Shown one piece after another: positions 36,862 through 46,165 of a stretch of 49,099 nt of DNA. Location: positions 1 through 49,099 of the forward strand of contig CAMOTB010000005.1 of the NCBI GenBank assembly GCA_946625485.1, read 5' to 3'. Position numbers and translations under genes: made by a program. Position 1 is the first letter of the stretch; each line of letters begins with the position of its first letter. Source of the DNA: an uncultured Bacteroidales bacterium (GTDB taxonomy: Bacteria; Bacteroidota; Bacteroidia; Bacteroidales; UBA932). The notes below the pieces were generated by a model. That model saw only the letters and a list, made by a program, of their open reading frames with translations. It ran no database searches and was not told the DNA's origin.

Positions 36862-37761
36862 ATGGAAAAGATCAAAGTAGCGATCGTCGGCTACGGCAAC
36901 ATCGGCCGGGCCGCGCTGGAGGCCGTCCTGGCGGCCCCGGACATGGAGTGTGCGGGCATCGTGCGCCGCAACCCCTCGAAAGAAGGTTTCCCTGAACTGG
37001 CGGACATTCCCGTCGTCTCGGACGTGCGTGAACTGGGTCCTGTGGACGTGGCTATCCTGGCCACCCCTTCCCGGAAGGTGGAGGAAACGGCCCAGAAATA
37101 TCTGGCCCTGGGCATCAACACCGTGGACAGCTTCGATATCCATACGCAGATCTGCGACCTGCGCGCTACGCTCGATCCTGTCGCCAAGGCCCACGGTGCC
37201 GTCAGCGTCATTTCGGCCGGCTGGGATCCGGGCAGCGACTCGGTCGTCCGCGCCCTGATGCAGGGCCTTGCGCCCAAGGGCATCACCTATACCAACTTCG
37301 GCCCCGGCCGGTCCATGGGTCACTCCGTTGCCGTGCGGGCCATCCCGGGCGTGAAGGACGCGCTCAGCGTCACGATCCCGGTCGGCACGGGCATCCATCG
37401 CCGCATGGTCTATGTGGAACTGGAGCCCGGTGCGGACTTCGCCGCCGTCGAAAAGGCGGTCAAGACCGATCCCTATTTCGTCCATGACGAGACCCACGTG
37501 CAGCAGGTGGACAGCGTCGATGACCTCAACGACGTCGGCCACGGCGTCAACCTCGTCCGCAAGGGCGTGTCCGGCGCGACGCACAACCAGCTGCTGGAGT
37601 TCAATATGAAGATCAACAACCCCGCCCTTACCGGTCAGGTGCTCGTGCTGGTCGCCCGCGCTTCCATGAAGCAGCGCCCCGGCTGCTACACGATGATCGA
37701 GATCCCGGTCATCGACCTGTTGCCCGGTGACCGCGAAGCCCTCATCCGCGCCCTGGTGTAG
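36862..37761 (+). CDS. ddh: meso-diaminopimelate D-dehydrogenase
   Basis: [58 protein letters not shown]. Confidence 0.93.
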   Translation: MEKIKVAIVGYGNIGRAALEAVLAAPDMECAGIVRRNPSKEGFPELADIPVVSDVRELGPVDVAILATPSRKVEETAQKYLALGINTVDSFDIHTQICDLRATLDPVAKAHGAVSVISAGWDPGSDSVVRALMQGLAPKGITYTNFGPGRSMGHSVAVRAIPGVKDALSVTIPVGTGIHRRMVYVELEPGADFAAVEKAVKTDPYFVHDETHVQQVDSVDDLNDVGHGVNLVRKGVSGATHNQLLEFNMKINNPALTGQVLVLVARASMKQRPGCYTMIEIPVIDLLPGDREALIRALV

Positions 37762-37995
37762 GGATCATCCTCCCTTTTTCCGGTCCAGCGGTCTTTCCCT
37801 GGAGAGTCTCAGTGACGGTTTGCCATCTCTGAATTTATAACCTGCTGATTTGTAGCAAGATATAAATTTGGCGATGGCGAACCCTCTTTTATTTTGCGCC
37901 CCTTGCCAGCAATTGAAAAATAAACAGTTGATACTCAGAACGTTATCTGGGTGGCGATGGATACCCCTCCCAGAGGGGGCGGCCTCTTTTTCCCA

Positions 37996-38231
37996 GAAAG
38001 CACGGATCAGGCCATTTCCGTGCGGTCCAGACCCTTTCCAACCGCGGAAGGCACCAAAAGGGCTGTTTCCGTGCGGTCCGGACAGATTTTAGCCGTGGAA
38101 GGCACAAAAACGGCCATTTCCGTGCGGTCCAGGCAGTTTTCAGCCGTGGAAAGCACCAAAAGGGCTGTTTCTGTGCGGTCCAGGCAGATTTCAGCCGCGG
38201 AAAGCACAAAAACAGCCGCTTCCGTGCGGTC
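37996..38231 (-). repeat. 51-bp-period tandem array, same family as 13..248 but inverted
   Basis: GTGCGGTC (reverse complement of GACCGCAC) at 38020, 38071, 38122, 38173, 38224: exact 51-bp steps with alternating A/B units. Confidence 0.95.
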
Positions 38232-41200
38232 AGCGGGATGAGTGATAGCCGATCAGCCGGACCGGGCCGAGGAGGCCGGAAGGCTGGAGGGCGTCGCCGG
38301 CGTTGTAGAAGCGGCGGACGCGGGTGACGGGCGCGGCCCCTTTCTGGCGGTCGCCGATCATGCGGTTGACCCAGAGGTTCGTGACTTTCACCTCGATCGT
38401 ATTTTCACCTTCGTGCAGCCAGGGCAGCAGGTCCGGGCTGAGGAAGGGTGTGCGCCAGAGCAGGCCGGCACTGTGCCCGTTGACGATGAGTTCTGCCATG
38501 ACCCGGACGTCGCCGAGGTCGATGCGGGCCTCCTGCAGTCCGGAGAGCGCTCCGGCCGGGATGGTGAAGGCCGACGTGTAACGGGCCGTCCCGGAGAAGT
38601 ATCTGACCACCGGATCGCTGTTGGTCGTCCAGTCATTGAGCTGCGAGAAGGTCTCCAGGGCCTTTTCTCCGCCTTTCTGGTCAAAGGACACATCCCACCA
38701 GCGGTCGAGCGTCAGCATATCGGCGGCCTTGTACTCCGGCCGGGCTTCGGGCAGGTCCAGGGGCTTTTCCGTCAGCACGACAAAGACGGCGTCGCCCGCT
38801 TTCAAGTGCAGGTCCACGCCTTCCCGGCCGCCCGGGATCCGCTCCATCCGGCCGTCCTCGGCGTTGAAGAGCGCAGCGCAGGCTCCGCCTTCGCGGAAGC
38901 GCACCGTACCCCGCCAGTCCTGCCCGGTGAAGTTGCACAGCCAGTAGATTTCCCCTTGGGTGCCCACTGTCCGGTGCACATACTGGATACCCGCAAGCGT
39001 CGCATCCTGTCCGCGCCCGTTCTGTGGAACCTCTCCCCCGTACAGGAATCCCCGGTTCGACAGTCCGTCTTTCCGGGCCAGGACCGGAAGCGTCACATCC
39101 GGCTTGATCCCGTGGCTTTCCAGCACCTGCGGCAGATCCTCCTCGTAGCACACCGGTACGCCCTGCGCCTTCAATGCCTCGATCCGCTCATGCATCGGCC
39201 CCGACAGGTATTTCCGGCAGGCAGGACCGAGCACCAGCACCCGGTAGCGCTGGCCGCTCTCGGTGACCAGGCAGCCGCCTTCCGGCCTCACGACGCGCAG
39301 GAGCACATCGGGATTGGCGTAGTCGAAGTTGTAGCCCGCCGGAATCCGGGGCAGGAGGGAGAGATACTCGCCGCCATACTCCGCTGTCGCATTGGTGTCT
39401 TCGCCGTAGAACAGCAGGATGTCCGCCACGTTGCGGCCTGCCTGCATCATCGCGCAACTGCGGGCCAGGTAGTCCGTCCAGACCCGGGCGTAAGGGGCCC
39501 AGGTCTCATTGCGGTGGAACCACTGGCCGTATTTGAACAGACCGAGCCCGGGCAGGTAGTCGTCCGAGGGCTGGGATGCACTGTCGTGGATGATGAAGCG
39601 GTTGAGGCCGCTGGCGAGCGCGATGTCCGCGATGGGCTTGATGTTGCCGGGATGGTAGGCATAGGCGTTCTTGCCTTCGCCGTTGGCGGTGAAAGACTCG
39701 GCCGCAGCGAGGTTCTGCCCGTAGATGTGGGCCACGGATGCGCTCTCCCGGATGTCGGAGATCGCGGCCGGAAGCATCGATCCGGACGGAGAATCCGTCA
39801 TCCAGATGGCAGACATGGGCACCGTCGCATCCCGCTTGGCGTCCATGCCGTCGCCCATGAAGGCGCGGCCGGTCTCGTGGGACTCGATGTAGGTGCCGGC
39901 CATGCCGTATTCCGCGACGATCTCGCTCAGGCGCCGGTAGTTCTCGGTAAAGAGTTCGCCGAGGGTCGCCCGCCAGTCGGCGAGGAATTGCTCGCTGCGC
40001 GCGGCACCGTCGATGATTTCACCGGCGAGCACCGGCAGCCAGGGCTGCAGGGCGTAACCGCGACGCGCGAGGAACTCTTCCGGCAGACGGACCGTCCAGG
40101 TGGCGGGACCGGCCTCATAGCTGTCCACCAGCAAGTGGGTGATGCCTTTCGGGCCCAGCATGCCGCCGGCGGCTTCCTTGTACAGGTCCAGATAGTGGTG
40201 GAAATAGCGGGTCCAGGCTTCTTTATCGAGTTTGTCCACCTCCAGGCCGGTTGCATTGGGGGAGGCAGGATGGTTCATCTTGCCGGTCAGGGAGGCCCCG
40301 AAGCGGTAGATGCGCCAGCGTCCGGCGGGCAGGGTGCAGCGGAGCGTGCCGTCGGCGTCCAGCTGCGCGCTCAGGTCCAGGACATCCGCGGCCGGAGCGC
40401 ATACCTCGACGGGCCGGGGATCCGTCGTATAGCGGTTGAAGTCGTAGCAGTTGGCGAAACCGGCCTTCTCCTCGACATGCTCCAGCTTGCGCACGGTGTG
40501 GAGTCTCAGGTCCTGGATATGGGGTCCGGTGACCCGGAAATGCCGGGCCTTGGTCGGCGGAATGTTCATGGTGGTGAAGTCCTGGGGCGATTTCGGAATG
40601 CGGAGCAGGGTCTTCCAGGACTTGCCGTCGTTGCTGTATTGAAGTTCGTTGGGGCCTTCCGCGGAACCTATGCGCGGGCGGATGCCCGTGGGCAGGCTCT
40701 GGATGGTGAAGGCGCGGATGAGGGTCTTGCGCGGAAAGGAGACGGTGATGCAGGTATCCGCGTCTTTCCGGATGCGGCCGCCCAGCTCCGCCAGGCTCTT
40801 TTCTTCGGCGGGCAGCCGGACGGCGATGACGGCGATGTCATAGCCGTACGAAGGCGCAGGTAGGCTCTCGTGCCGGAGCGGAATGTCCTGGTAGGGGCCC
40901 GTGACCTTCGTCAGATCGGGCAGTTTCATCTCGAGCGCTCCGCCGGGGACCTCGACGACCCGCCATTCGATCTTTTTCATCGCATCTTCGGGTGTCACCC
41001 ACGGCCCGCCCGTGCAGCTCCAGCCGGGCGCGCTGGCGACGGTCATTTCCATCCCCAGCGAATCCGCCAGGCGGACCGCATAGCGGTAGGCCTCTTTCCA
41101 GCTGTCGCTGAGGTAAGGGCGCTTGAAGGGCGCCGCCTTGGGCATGTTGACTCCTCCGGCGTCGAATTGGTGGAAGCCGGCGATGCCGACGGCGTCCATC

Positions 41201-41376
41201 CATTCCAGGTCTTTCCGGATGCCGTCCAGGGAGACTTCTCCGTCCATCCAGTGCCACCACACATAGGGGCGTGCGGCCTTGGAAGGCTCTTGGAAATCGC
41301 GGATCAGTTTGTCGCCGCCGTCCGGCGGGGTCAGCGTCAGGGCTGCGAGCAGGGTGAGAAGTATCGAAGTTATCAT
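38230..41376 (-). CDS. GH106-like alpha-L-rhamnosidase family glycoside hydrolase
   Basis: 1048 aa; FQEPSKAARPYVWWHWMDGEVSLDGIRKDLEWM; GWSCTGGPWV; C-terminal LIVNGHSAGLLWRTPF...EVKVTNLWVNRMIGD. Confidence 0.85.
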   Translation of the reverse strand: MITSILLTLLAALTLTPPDGGDKLIRDFQEPSKAARPYVWWHWMDGEVSLDGIRKDLEWMDAVGIAGFHQFDAGGVNMPKAAPFKRPYLSDSWKEAYRYAVRLADSLGMEMTVASAPGWSCTGGPWVTPEDAMKKIEWRVVEVPGGALEMKLPDLTKVTGPYQDIPLRHESLPAPSYGYDIAVIAVRLPAEEKSLAELGGRIRKDADTCITVSFPRKTLIRAFTIQSLPTGIRPRIGSAEGPNELQYSNDGKSWKTLLRIPKSPQDFTTMNIPPTKARHFRVTGPHIQDLRLHTVRKLEHVEEKAGFANCYDFNRYTTDPRPVEVCAPAADVLDLSAQLDADGTLRCTLPAGRWRIYRFGASLTGKMNHPASPNATGLEVDKLDKEAWTRYFHHYLDLYKEAAGGMLGPKGITHLLVDSYEAGPATWTVRLPEEFLARRGYALQPWLPVLAGEIIDGAARSEQFLADWRATLGELFTENYRRLSEIVAEYGMAGTYIESHETGRAFMGDGMDAKRDATVPMSAIWMTDSPSGSMLPAAISDIRESASVAHIYGQNLAAAESFTANGEGKNAYAYHPGNIKPIADIALASGLNRFIIHDSASQPSDDYLPGLGLFKYGQWFHRNETWAPYARVWTDYLARSCAMMQAGRNVADILLFYGEDTNATAEYGGEYLSLLPRIPAGYNFDYANPDVLLRVVRPEGGCLVTESGQRYRVLVLGPACRKYLSGPMHERIEALKAQGVPVCYEEDLPQVLESHGIKPDVTLPVLARKDGLSNRGFLYGGEVPQNGRGQDATLAGIQYVHRTVGTQGEIYWLCNFTGQDWRGTVRFREGGACAALFNAEDGRMERIPGGREGVDLHLKAGDAVFVVLTEKPLDLPEARPEYKAADMLTLDRWWDVSFDQKGGEKALETFSQLNDWTTNSDPVVRYFSGTARYTSAFTIPAGALSGLQEARIDLGDVRVMAELIVNGHSAGLLWRTPFLSPDLLPWLHEGENTIEVKVTNLWVNRMIGDRQKGAAPVTRVRRFYNAGDALQPSGLLGPVRLIGYHSSR

Positions 41377-41418
41377 ACTTCAAATGTAAGCAATTTCATC
41401 GGCTCCCGCACGCTTCCC

Positions 41419-41506
41419 TGCTGCCGATGGCGCGAAAAATGTTCCATCGGTAGCATTTCAGGCCGATTTTGCTGCCGATGGCTTCATTTTGGCGCCATCG
41501 GCAGCA
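41419..41506. repeat. two tandem dyads (alternating TGCTGCCGATGG / CCATCGGyAGCA) spaced 51 bp apart
   Basis: TGCTGCCGATGG 41419 and 41470; CCATCGGTAGCA 41444; CCATCGGCAGCA 41495. The second dyad is a perfect 13-bp stem. Confidence 0.9.
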
Positions 41507-41589
41507 GGCGGATGCAGGATTTCGCGTCGGCAGGGATTATAAGGTATGCTAATTGCATCAGATCATACATAGATGAAAAATCAATCGGA

Positions 41590-44043
41590 ATGAAGGTTCA
41601 GAAGAGATGGATGCTGCAGGCAGCGGCGCTGCTTGCAGTTTTTTTGGCGCCCGGAGCCTGGGCGCAGCAGAAGGTGACCATCAGCGGTCATATCACGGAC
41701 AGCGCGAGCGGTGAGACGCTGATCGGCGCGGGCCTGGTCGAAGGGAAGTCCCGCCAGGGCGCGGTCACCAATAATTTCGGCTATTATACCCTGACCCTCC
41801 CGGCCGGGGTTTACGACTTCCAATACTCTTATGTCGGTTACCAGGATCAGGTCCTGCATCTGAACCTGCGCCGGGACACGGTGGTCAATGTCGCGCTGAA
41901 GTCGGGCGAAATGCTTTCCGGCGCCACGGTGGTGGCCCAGAAGGATGCCGGCATCCAGTCCACCTACCTCGGGGCGGTGGACATTCCCCTGGCCCAGATC
42001 CAGAATACGCCTGTCCTGTTCGGCGAAGCCGACGTGCTGAAGGTCCTGCAGATGATGCCGGGCGTGCAGGGCGGCAACGAGGGCATGACGGGCCTCTACG
42101 TGCGTGGCGGCGGTCCGGATGAGAACCTGATCCTGCTGGACGGCGTGCCCATCTACAACGTCGATCACATGCTGGGGCTCTTCTCCGTCTTCCAGCCGGA
42201 GGCGGTCAAGAAGGTGACGCTCTACAAAGGCTCTTTCCCCGCGCGCTACGGCGGACGCGTGTCCAGCATCGTGGACATCCGCACCAATGACGGCAACATG
42301 AAGGAGACCCACGGCTCCGTGGGCATCGGCCTGATCAGCGACAAACTGCACCTCGAGGGCCCGATCGTCAAGGACAAACTGGCCTATTCGATCAGCGGAC
42401 GCGGCATGCATACGGTCTTCTACGGCCCTATCATCCGCCATTTCCTGGACGATGCGTACGGCAATTACTATTTCTACGATCTCAATGGGAAGCTGACCTG
42501 GCGCTTGAGCGACAAGGACCGCTTCTACCTGGGCGCCTACCACGGCCGTGACCGTTTCGTCTTCAACCAGGAGGACGAAGGCGAATACAACTGGGACCCG
42601 ACGGACAAGACGACCCACCGCAGCTGGTCTTCCCGCACGGATGTGGGCGTCTTCTGGGGCAATTCGGTGGCCTCGCTGCGCTGGAACCATGTTTTCGGCA
42701 GCAAGCTTTTCTCCAATGCGACCGTCGCCTACAATGCCTACAACATGGTGATGAACGCCGGTGAAGCGGAGACCGATATCGAAAACGGGGTCAAGTCCGT
42801 CAGCCGCTACCACCTGAACTACCATTCCGGGATCCGGGACTGGAGCGCCAAGATGGACTTTGACTACAGTCCGTCGCCGCAGCATCTGATCAAGTTCGGC
42901 ACGGAGTACATCTACCACACTTTCATCCCCGAACGGATGTCGGCCGTGGATCGCGAGATCGAGGCGGAGGCGGTGCAGATCGACACAACCTTCCATTTCA
43001 CCGATCCCAAGAAGATCTACTTTGGGCACGACCTGTCTGTTTATGCGGAGGATGACTTCAGCATCGGGGAGCACCTGACGGTCAATCCGGGCGTCCATCT
43101 CTCGATGTTCAATACCGAAGGGCGGACCTACTGGAGCCTGCAGCCGCGTCTGTCGGCCAAATACACGACCGACAGCCATGTCACGCTGAAAGCCGGCTAT
43201 GCGCGGATGGCGCAGTACGTCCACCTGCTTTCCTCGTCCCAGATCTCGCTGCCCGTGGATCTCTGGGTCCCGATTACCAAGGACATCCGTCCGGTGACTT
43301 CCGACCAGTATTCGGCCGGTGTCTATTACGACGGGCTGAAGGGCTGGGAGTTCTCGCTGGAAGGATACTGGAAGGCGATGAACAACATCCTCGAGTACAA
43401 GGACGGCACGCTGATGCTGGGTACCTCCGACGGCTGGGAGAACCGGGTCGAGATGGGTCGTGGCACGTCGCGGGGCGTGGAGCTGCTGATCCAGAAAACG
43501 AGCGGCAAGACCACGGGCTGGCTGGCTTATACGCTCGCCAAGAGCGACCGCCATTTCCCGGACGGGTCGATCAACAACGGCTTGCCTTTCCCTTACAAAT
43601 ATGACCGCCGGCATGCGCTGGACATCAGCATCGATCACAAGTTCAACGATCGTTGGAACATCAATGCCGTCTGGTCCTTTGCGACTGGCGGTACGACGAC
43701 GGTGCCGGTGCGGGAGCTGAGTGTCCTGAAACCGGACTCGCAGTCCGGGGACTGGACCTACCTGCCCACGGCGCAGTATGTGGACCATCGCAACAATTTC
43801 CGCATTCCGCCGAGCCACCGGCTCAACCTGGGGGTCAATTACCACAAGAAGAAGCGCCATGGCGAGAGCGTCTGGAACCTGTCTGTCTATAATGTCTACA
43901 ACCAGATGAATCCGAACTTTATCTTCATGGATTATGGGGCGGATTATGACGAGCAGGGCAAATACACCGGCACGAGCCTGAAGATGAACAAGATCACGAT
44001 CTTGCCGATCCTGCCGTCCCTGAGTTACACCTTCAATTTCTGA
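41590..44043 (+). CDS. TonB-dependent receptor with carboxypeptidase-like N-domain
   Basis: Start MKVQKRWMLQAAALLAVFLAPGAWAQ at 41590 (listed ORF over-extended); GLYVRGGGPDENLILLDGVPIYNVDHMLGLFSVFQPEAVKKVTLYKGSFPARYGGRVSSIVDI. Confidence 0.95.
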   Translation: MKVQKRWMLQAAALLAVFLAPGAWAQQKVTISGHITDSASGETLIGAGLVEGKSRQGAVTNNFGYYTLTLPAGVYDFQYSYVGYQDQVLHLNLRRDTVVNVALKSGEMLSGATVVAQKDAGIQSTYLGAVDIPLAQIQNTPVLFGEADVLKVLQMMPGVQGGNEGMTGLYVRGGGPDENLILLDGVPIYNVDHMLGLFSVFQPEAVKKVTLYKGSFPARYGGRVSSIVDIRTNDGNMKETHGSVGIGLISDKLHLEGPIVKDKLAYSISGRGMHTVFYGPIIRHFLDDAYGNYYFYDLNGKLTWRLSDKDRFYLGAYHGRDRFVFNQEDEGEYNWDPTDKTTHRSWSSRTDVGVFWGNSVASLRWNHVFGSKLFSNATVAYNAYNMVMNAGEAETDIENGVKSVSRYHLNYHSGIRDWSAKMDFDYSPSPQHLIKFGTEYIYHTFIPERMSAVDREIEAEAVQIDTTFHFTDPKKIYFGHDLSVYAEDDFSIGEHLTVNPGVHLSMFNTEGRTYWSLQPRLSAKYTTDSHVTLKAGYARMAQYVHLLSSSQISLPVDLWVPITKDIRPVTSDQYSAGVYYDGLKGWEFSLEGYWKAMNNILEYKDGTLMLGTSDGWENRVEMGRGTSRGVELLIQKTSGKTTGWLAYTLAKSDRHFPDGSINNGLPFPYKYDRRHALDISIDHKFNDRWNINAVWSFATGGTTTVPVRELSVLKPDSQSGDWTYLPTAQYVDHRNNFRIPPSHRLNLGVNYHKKKRHGESVWNLSVYNVYNQMNPNFIFMDYGADYDEQGKYTGTSLKMNKITILPILPSLSYTFNF

Positions 44044-44048
44044 GCGCC

Positions 44049-45200
44049 ATGAAAAAGTTTGTTTTGTTGTTTGGAATCGCGGCGCTTGGCTTGATGGCGT
44101 CCTGCGAGAATACGATCCGCTACGAATATGACAGCAATGACGGACAGATTACGATGCTGTCCCAGATGTATACTTCCGATACGGAGCATACCGTGTACCT
44201 GTCGATGAGTTATCCCGACCGGGTGGACTCCCTGCCGGGGGCGACGGTGGTGTGCTGGGTCAACGGAGAGAAATATGTCGCTGAGGAGCAGCCGGTCCCG
44301 ATGGAAGAGTACTATAATCCGGGCCCGTATCTGGAGACCCGTACGGATGCGGTGGTTCTGCGGCGGCGGCATCAGCTGTTCAACGAGTATGTTTTCTCCG
44401 CGACCCTGCGTCCCGGGGATGAGGTCCGGGTGGAGGCGTCCAAGGGATCCCAGAAGGTATGGGCCCAGGTGACGGTGCCGCAGCCTGCGGAACTGGTGCA
44501 GGTGGATACCCAGCGGGTCGTCCGTTCGCTCAGTTATGTGGATATCGATGGGTCGGACAGTTACGACGAGGCTTTCATGGAGATGGCGGTCAAGATCCGG
44601 GATGTGCCCGGGGATGACAGCTATTTCATGCTGGCCGGAGATTATCTGATGGAAGGGGAGTTCCAGCGCCACGACGAGTCGGGTGCCGTGGACAGCACGG
44701 CTCATTACCGGCAGTGGAACCGGGAGATTGACTACCAGACCTTCCATGATGCGATCCTGGAAGACGGCTATTCGGCCGGAGGGGTCAACAGCCTGTTGGA
44801 GGATATCCTGGTGACCAACCAGATGCATTGTTTTTCGGACAAGGAATTCCGGGACGGGGAGGCTGTGGTGCGGCCCTTCTTTGATGCGGATTATTTCATC
44901 TGGCGGGATTATGGCTACCAGTGGATCTGTCCGGGGACGGACGAAGGGGATCTGCATGCGTCCTTCAACCTGCATCTGAGGACCATCAGCCGGGACTTCT
45001 ACAACTACCTGAGGGCCCTCAACAACCTGCAGACCTACGGCTATGACGTGATTCCGATCATCGAGCCCACGATCCTTCCGAACAATGTCACGGGCGGCTA
45101 CGGCCTGGTCTCCGTCGGCGCCGACCGTACCGTCACCTTCGACCTCGGCACCCGCCACATCGTCCACGATGCGTCGGAGGGTATTTATTACGGCTATTAA
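44049..45200 (+). CDS. DUF4249-like lipoprotein, partner of the TonB receptor
   Basis: LMASCENTIRYEYDSNDGQITMLSQM lipobox; DUF4249-like; immediately downstream of the receptor. Confidence 0.82.
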   Translation: MKKFVLLFGIAALGLMASCENTIRYEYDSNDGQITMLSQMYTSDTEHTVYLSMSYPDRVDSLPGATVVCWVNGEKYVAEEQPVPMEEYYNPGPYLETRTDAVVLRRRHQLFNEYVFSATLRPGDEVRVEASKGSQKVWAQVTVPQPAELVQVDTQRVVRSLSYVDIDGSDSYDEAFMEMAVKIRDVPGDDSYFMLAGDYLMEGEFQRHDESGAVDSTAHYRQWNREIDYQTFHDAILEDGYSAGGVNSLLEDILVTNQMHCFSDKEFRDGEAVVRPFFDADYFIWRDYGYQWICPGTDEGDLHASFNLHLRTISRDFYNYLRALNNLQTYGYDVIPIIEPTILPNNVTGGYGLVSVGADRTVTFDLGTRHIVHDASEGIYYGY

Positions 45201-45249
45201 AAGCTACGGAAAAGAAAAGATGGGCGAGGCCACTGCCAGGTGGTTCAAA

Positions 45250-45654
45250 TTAAAGAGAAATGGAAGAAAGCTCTGCACCCAGGCGATGCAGTGCTTTCTC
45301 TATTTTTTCAGCCTGCGAACGCCGGGGGCGGGAAATACCCTTGGCATAATGCCATAGTTGTTTCTGGTTGATACCGGTAAGTCTTTCCAATCCCGCTTTT
45401 GTGAAGATGCCCTCATAATATTCCAGCAGGCTTTTTACATCCATTGAGAATCGGATTTCGTATTCTCCTTTCAAGAATGCCGGGACCTTGCACCCCATCT
45501 CCTCAGAGGCTTCGATATATACATCCAGTGCCTTAGAAAGATTTTTTTTGATTTCCTCCAAAGTATCCCCGACAGAAACAACTCCATCCAATCCCTCAAG
45601 ATAAGCTGAATAATTGTTATCGGCTCTTTCGATAATAGCATTTAGAATCGTCAT
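45250..45654 (-). CDS. hicB: HicB-family antitoxin with C-terminal HTH
   Basis: Partial RNase-H-like HicB fold (YSAYLEGLDGVVSVGDTLEEIKKNLSKALDVYIE) and XRE-like LTGINQKQLWHYAKGISRPR; follows hicA. Confidence 0.88.
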   Translation of the reverse strand: MTILNAIIERADNNYSAYLEGLDGVVSVGDTLEEIKKNLSKALDVYIEASEEMGCKVPAFLKGEYEIRFSMDVKSLLEYYEGIFTKAGLERLTGINQKQLWHYAKGISRPRRSQAEKIEKALHRLGAELSSISL

Positions 45655-45670
45655 ATTGATCAGCTCTTAA

Positions 45671-45862
45671 TTACTTCAATCCTGCTCCTCGCAGAATAGA
45701 ATTGATTGTGCCCGCTTTCAGGTCGTCGTTGGGGTTTCCCGGAACGACGATGAGGTTCGGAAGACCCTCTTTCTTGTAAATGTGATGGTCGCCTCGTGTC
45801 CGGACATAATACCAACCATTCGCCTCCAACAGCTCAATCACCTCTTTTACCTTCATCACCAT
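45671..45862 (-). CDS. hicA: HicA-family mRNA interferase toxin
   Basis: EVIELLEANGWYYVRTRGDHHIYKKEG...VPGNPNDDLKAGTINSILRGAGL. Confidence 0.92.
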   Translation of the reverse strand: MVMKVKEVIELLEANGWYYVRTRGDHHIYKKEGLPNLIVVPGNPNDDLKAGTINSILRGAGLK

Positions 45863-46076
45863 ACCGCACGAACCTCGCTTACAAAAGTAACTAAAATTCT
45901 ATTATCCACAAATATTGTTTATGCAACAATAGATAAAATAATCCAGCCTTGAATGAGGCAGGATAAAGATTTTTCTGTTTTTTATAGCTTTTGAAGTTTT
46001 TTAGTGCGTCTGTAAAAAAACACCTTTCGGATTGCGCAGCACTTAAGTAGCTGAGAGAAAGCGTTATGATAGTGTG

Positions 46077-46102
46077 ACACCCTCTTCATTTTGAAGGGGT
46101 GT
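46077..46102. terminator. hairpin 3' of dapA, possible terminator
   Basis: ACACCCTCTTCATTTTGAAGGGGTGT; about 10-bp stem with one bulge; no clear U-tract. Confidence 0.4.
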
Positions 46103-46165
46103 TGTGTATTAAATCATTGAATACCAGCGAGATAAGTGCTGCTGGCAAAAAGGTGCCGCCGGACT

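Noticed and set aside
37868-38092. 74-aa ORF running into array 2
   Set aside because: Composed largely of promoter-like and repeat sequence; no ribosome-binding site or homology signal
38242-40863. 873-aa plus-strand ORF
   Set aside because: Antisense shadow of the GH106-like gene in GC-rich DNA; low-complexity composition, no recognisable domain
41581-43860. 759-aa minus-strand ORF
   Set aside because: Antisense shadow of the TonB receptor; no domain signature or start context
45250-45862. hicAB as a novel defence system
   Set aside because: Looks like an ordinary HicA/HicB type II toxin-antitoxin pair without associated defence genes
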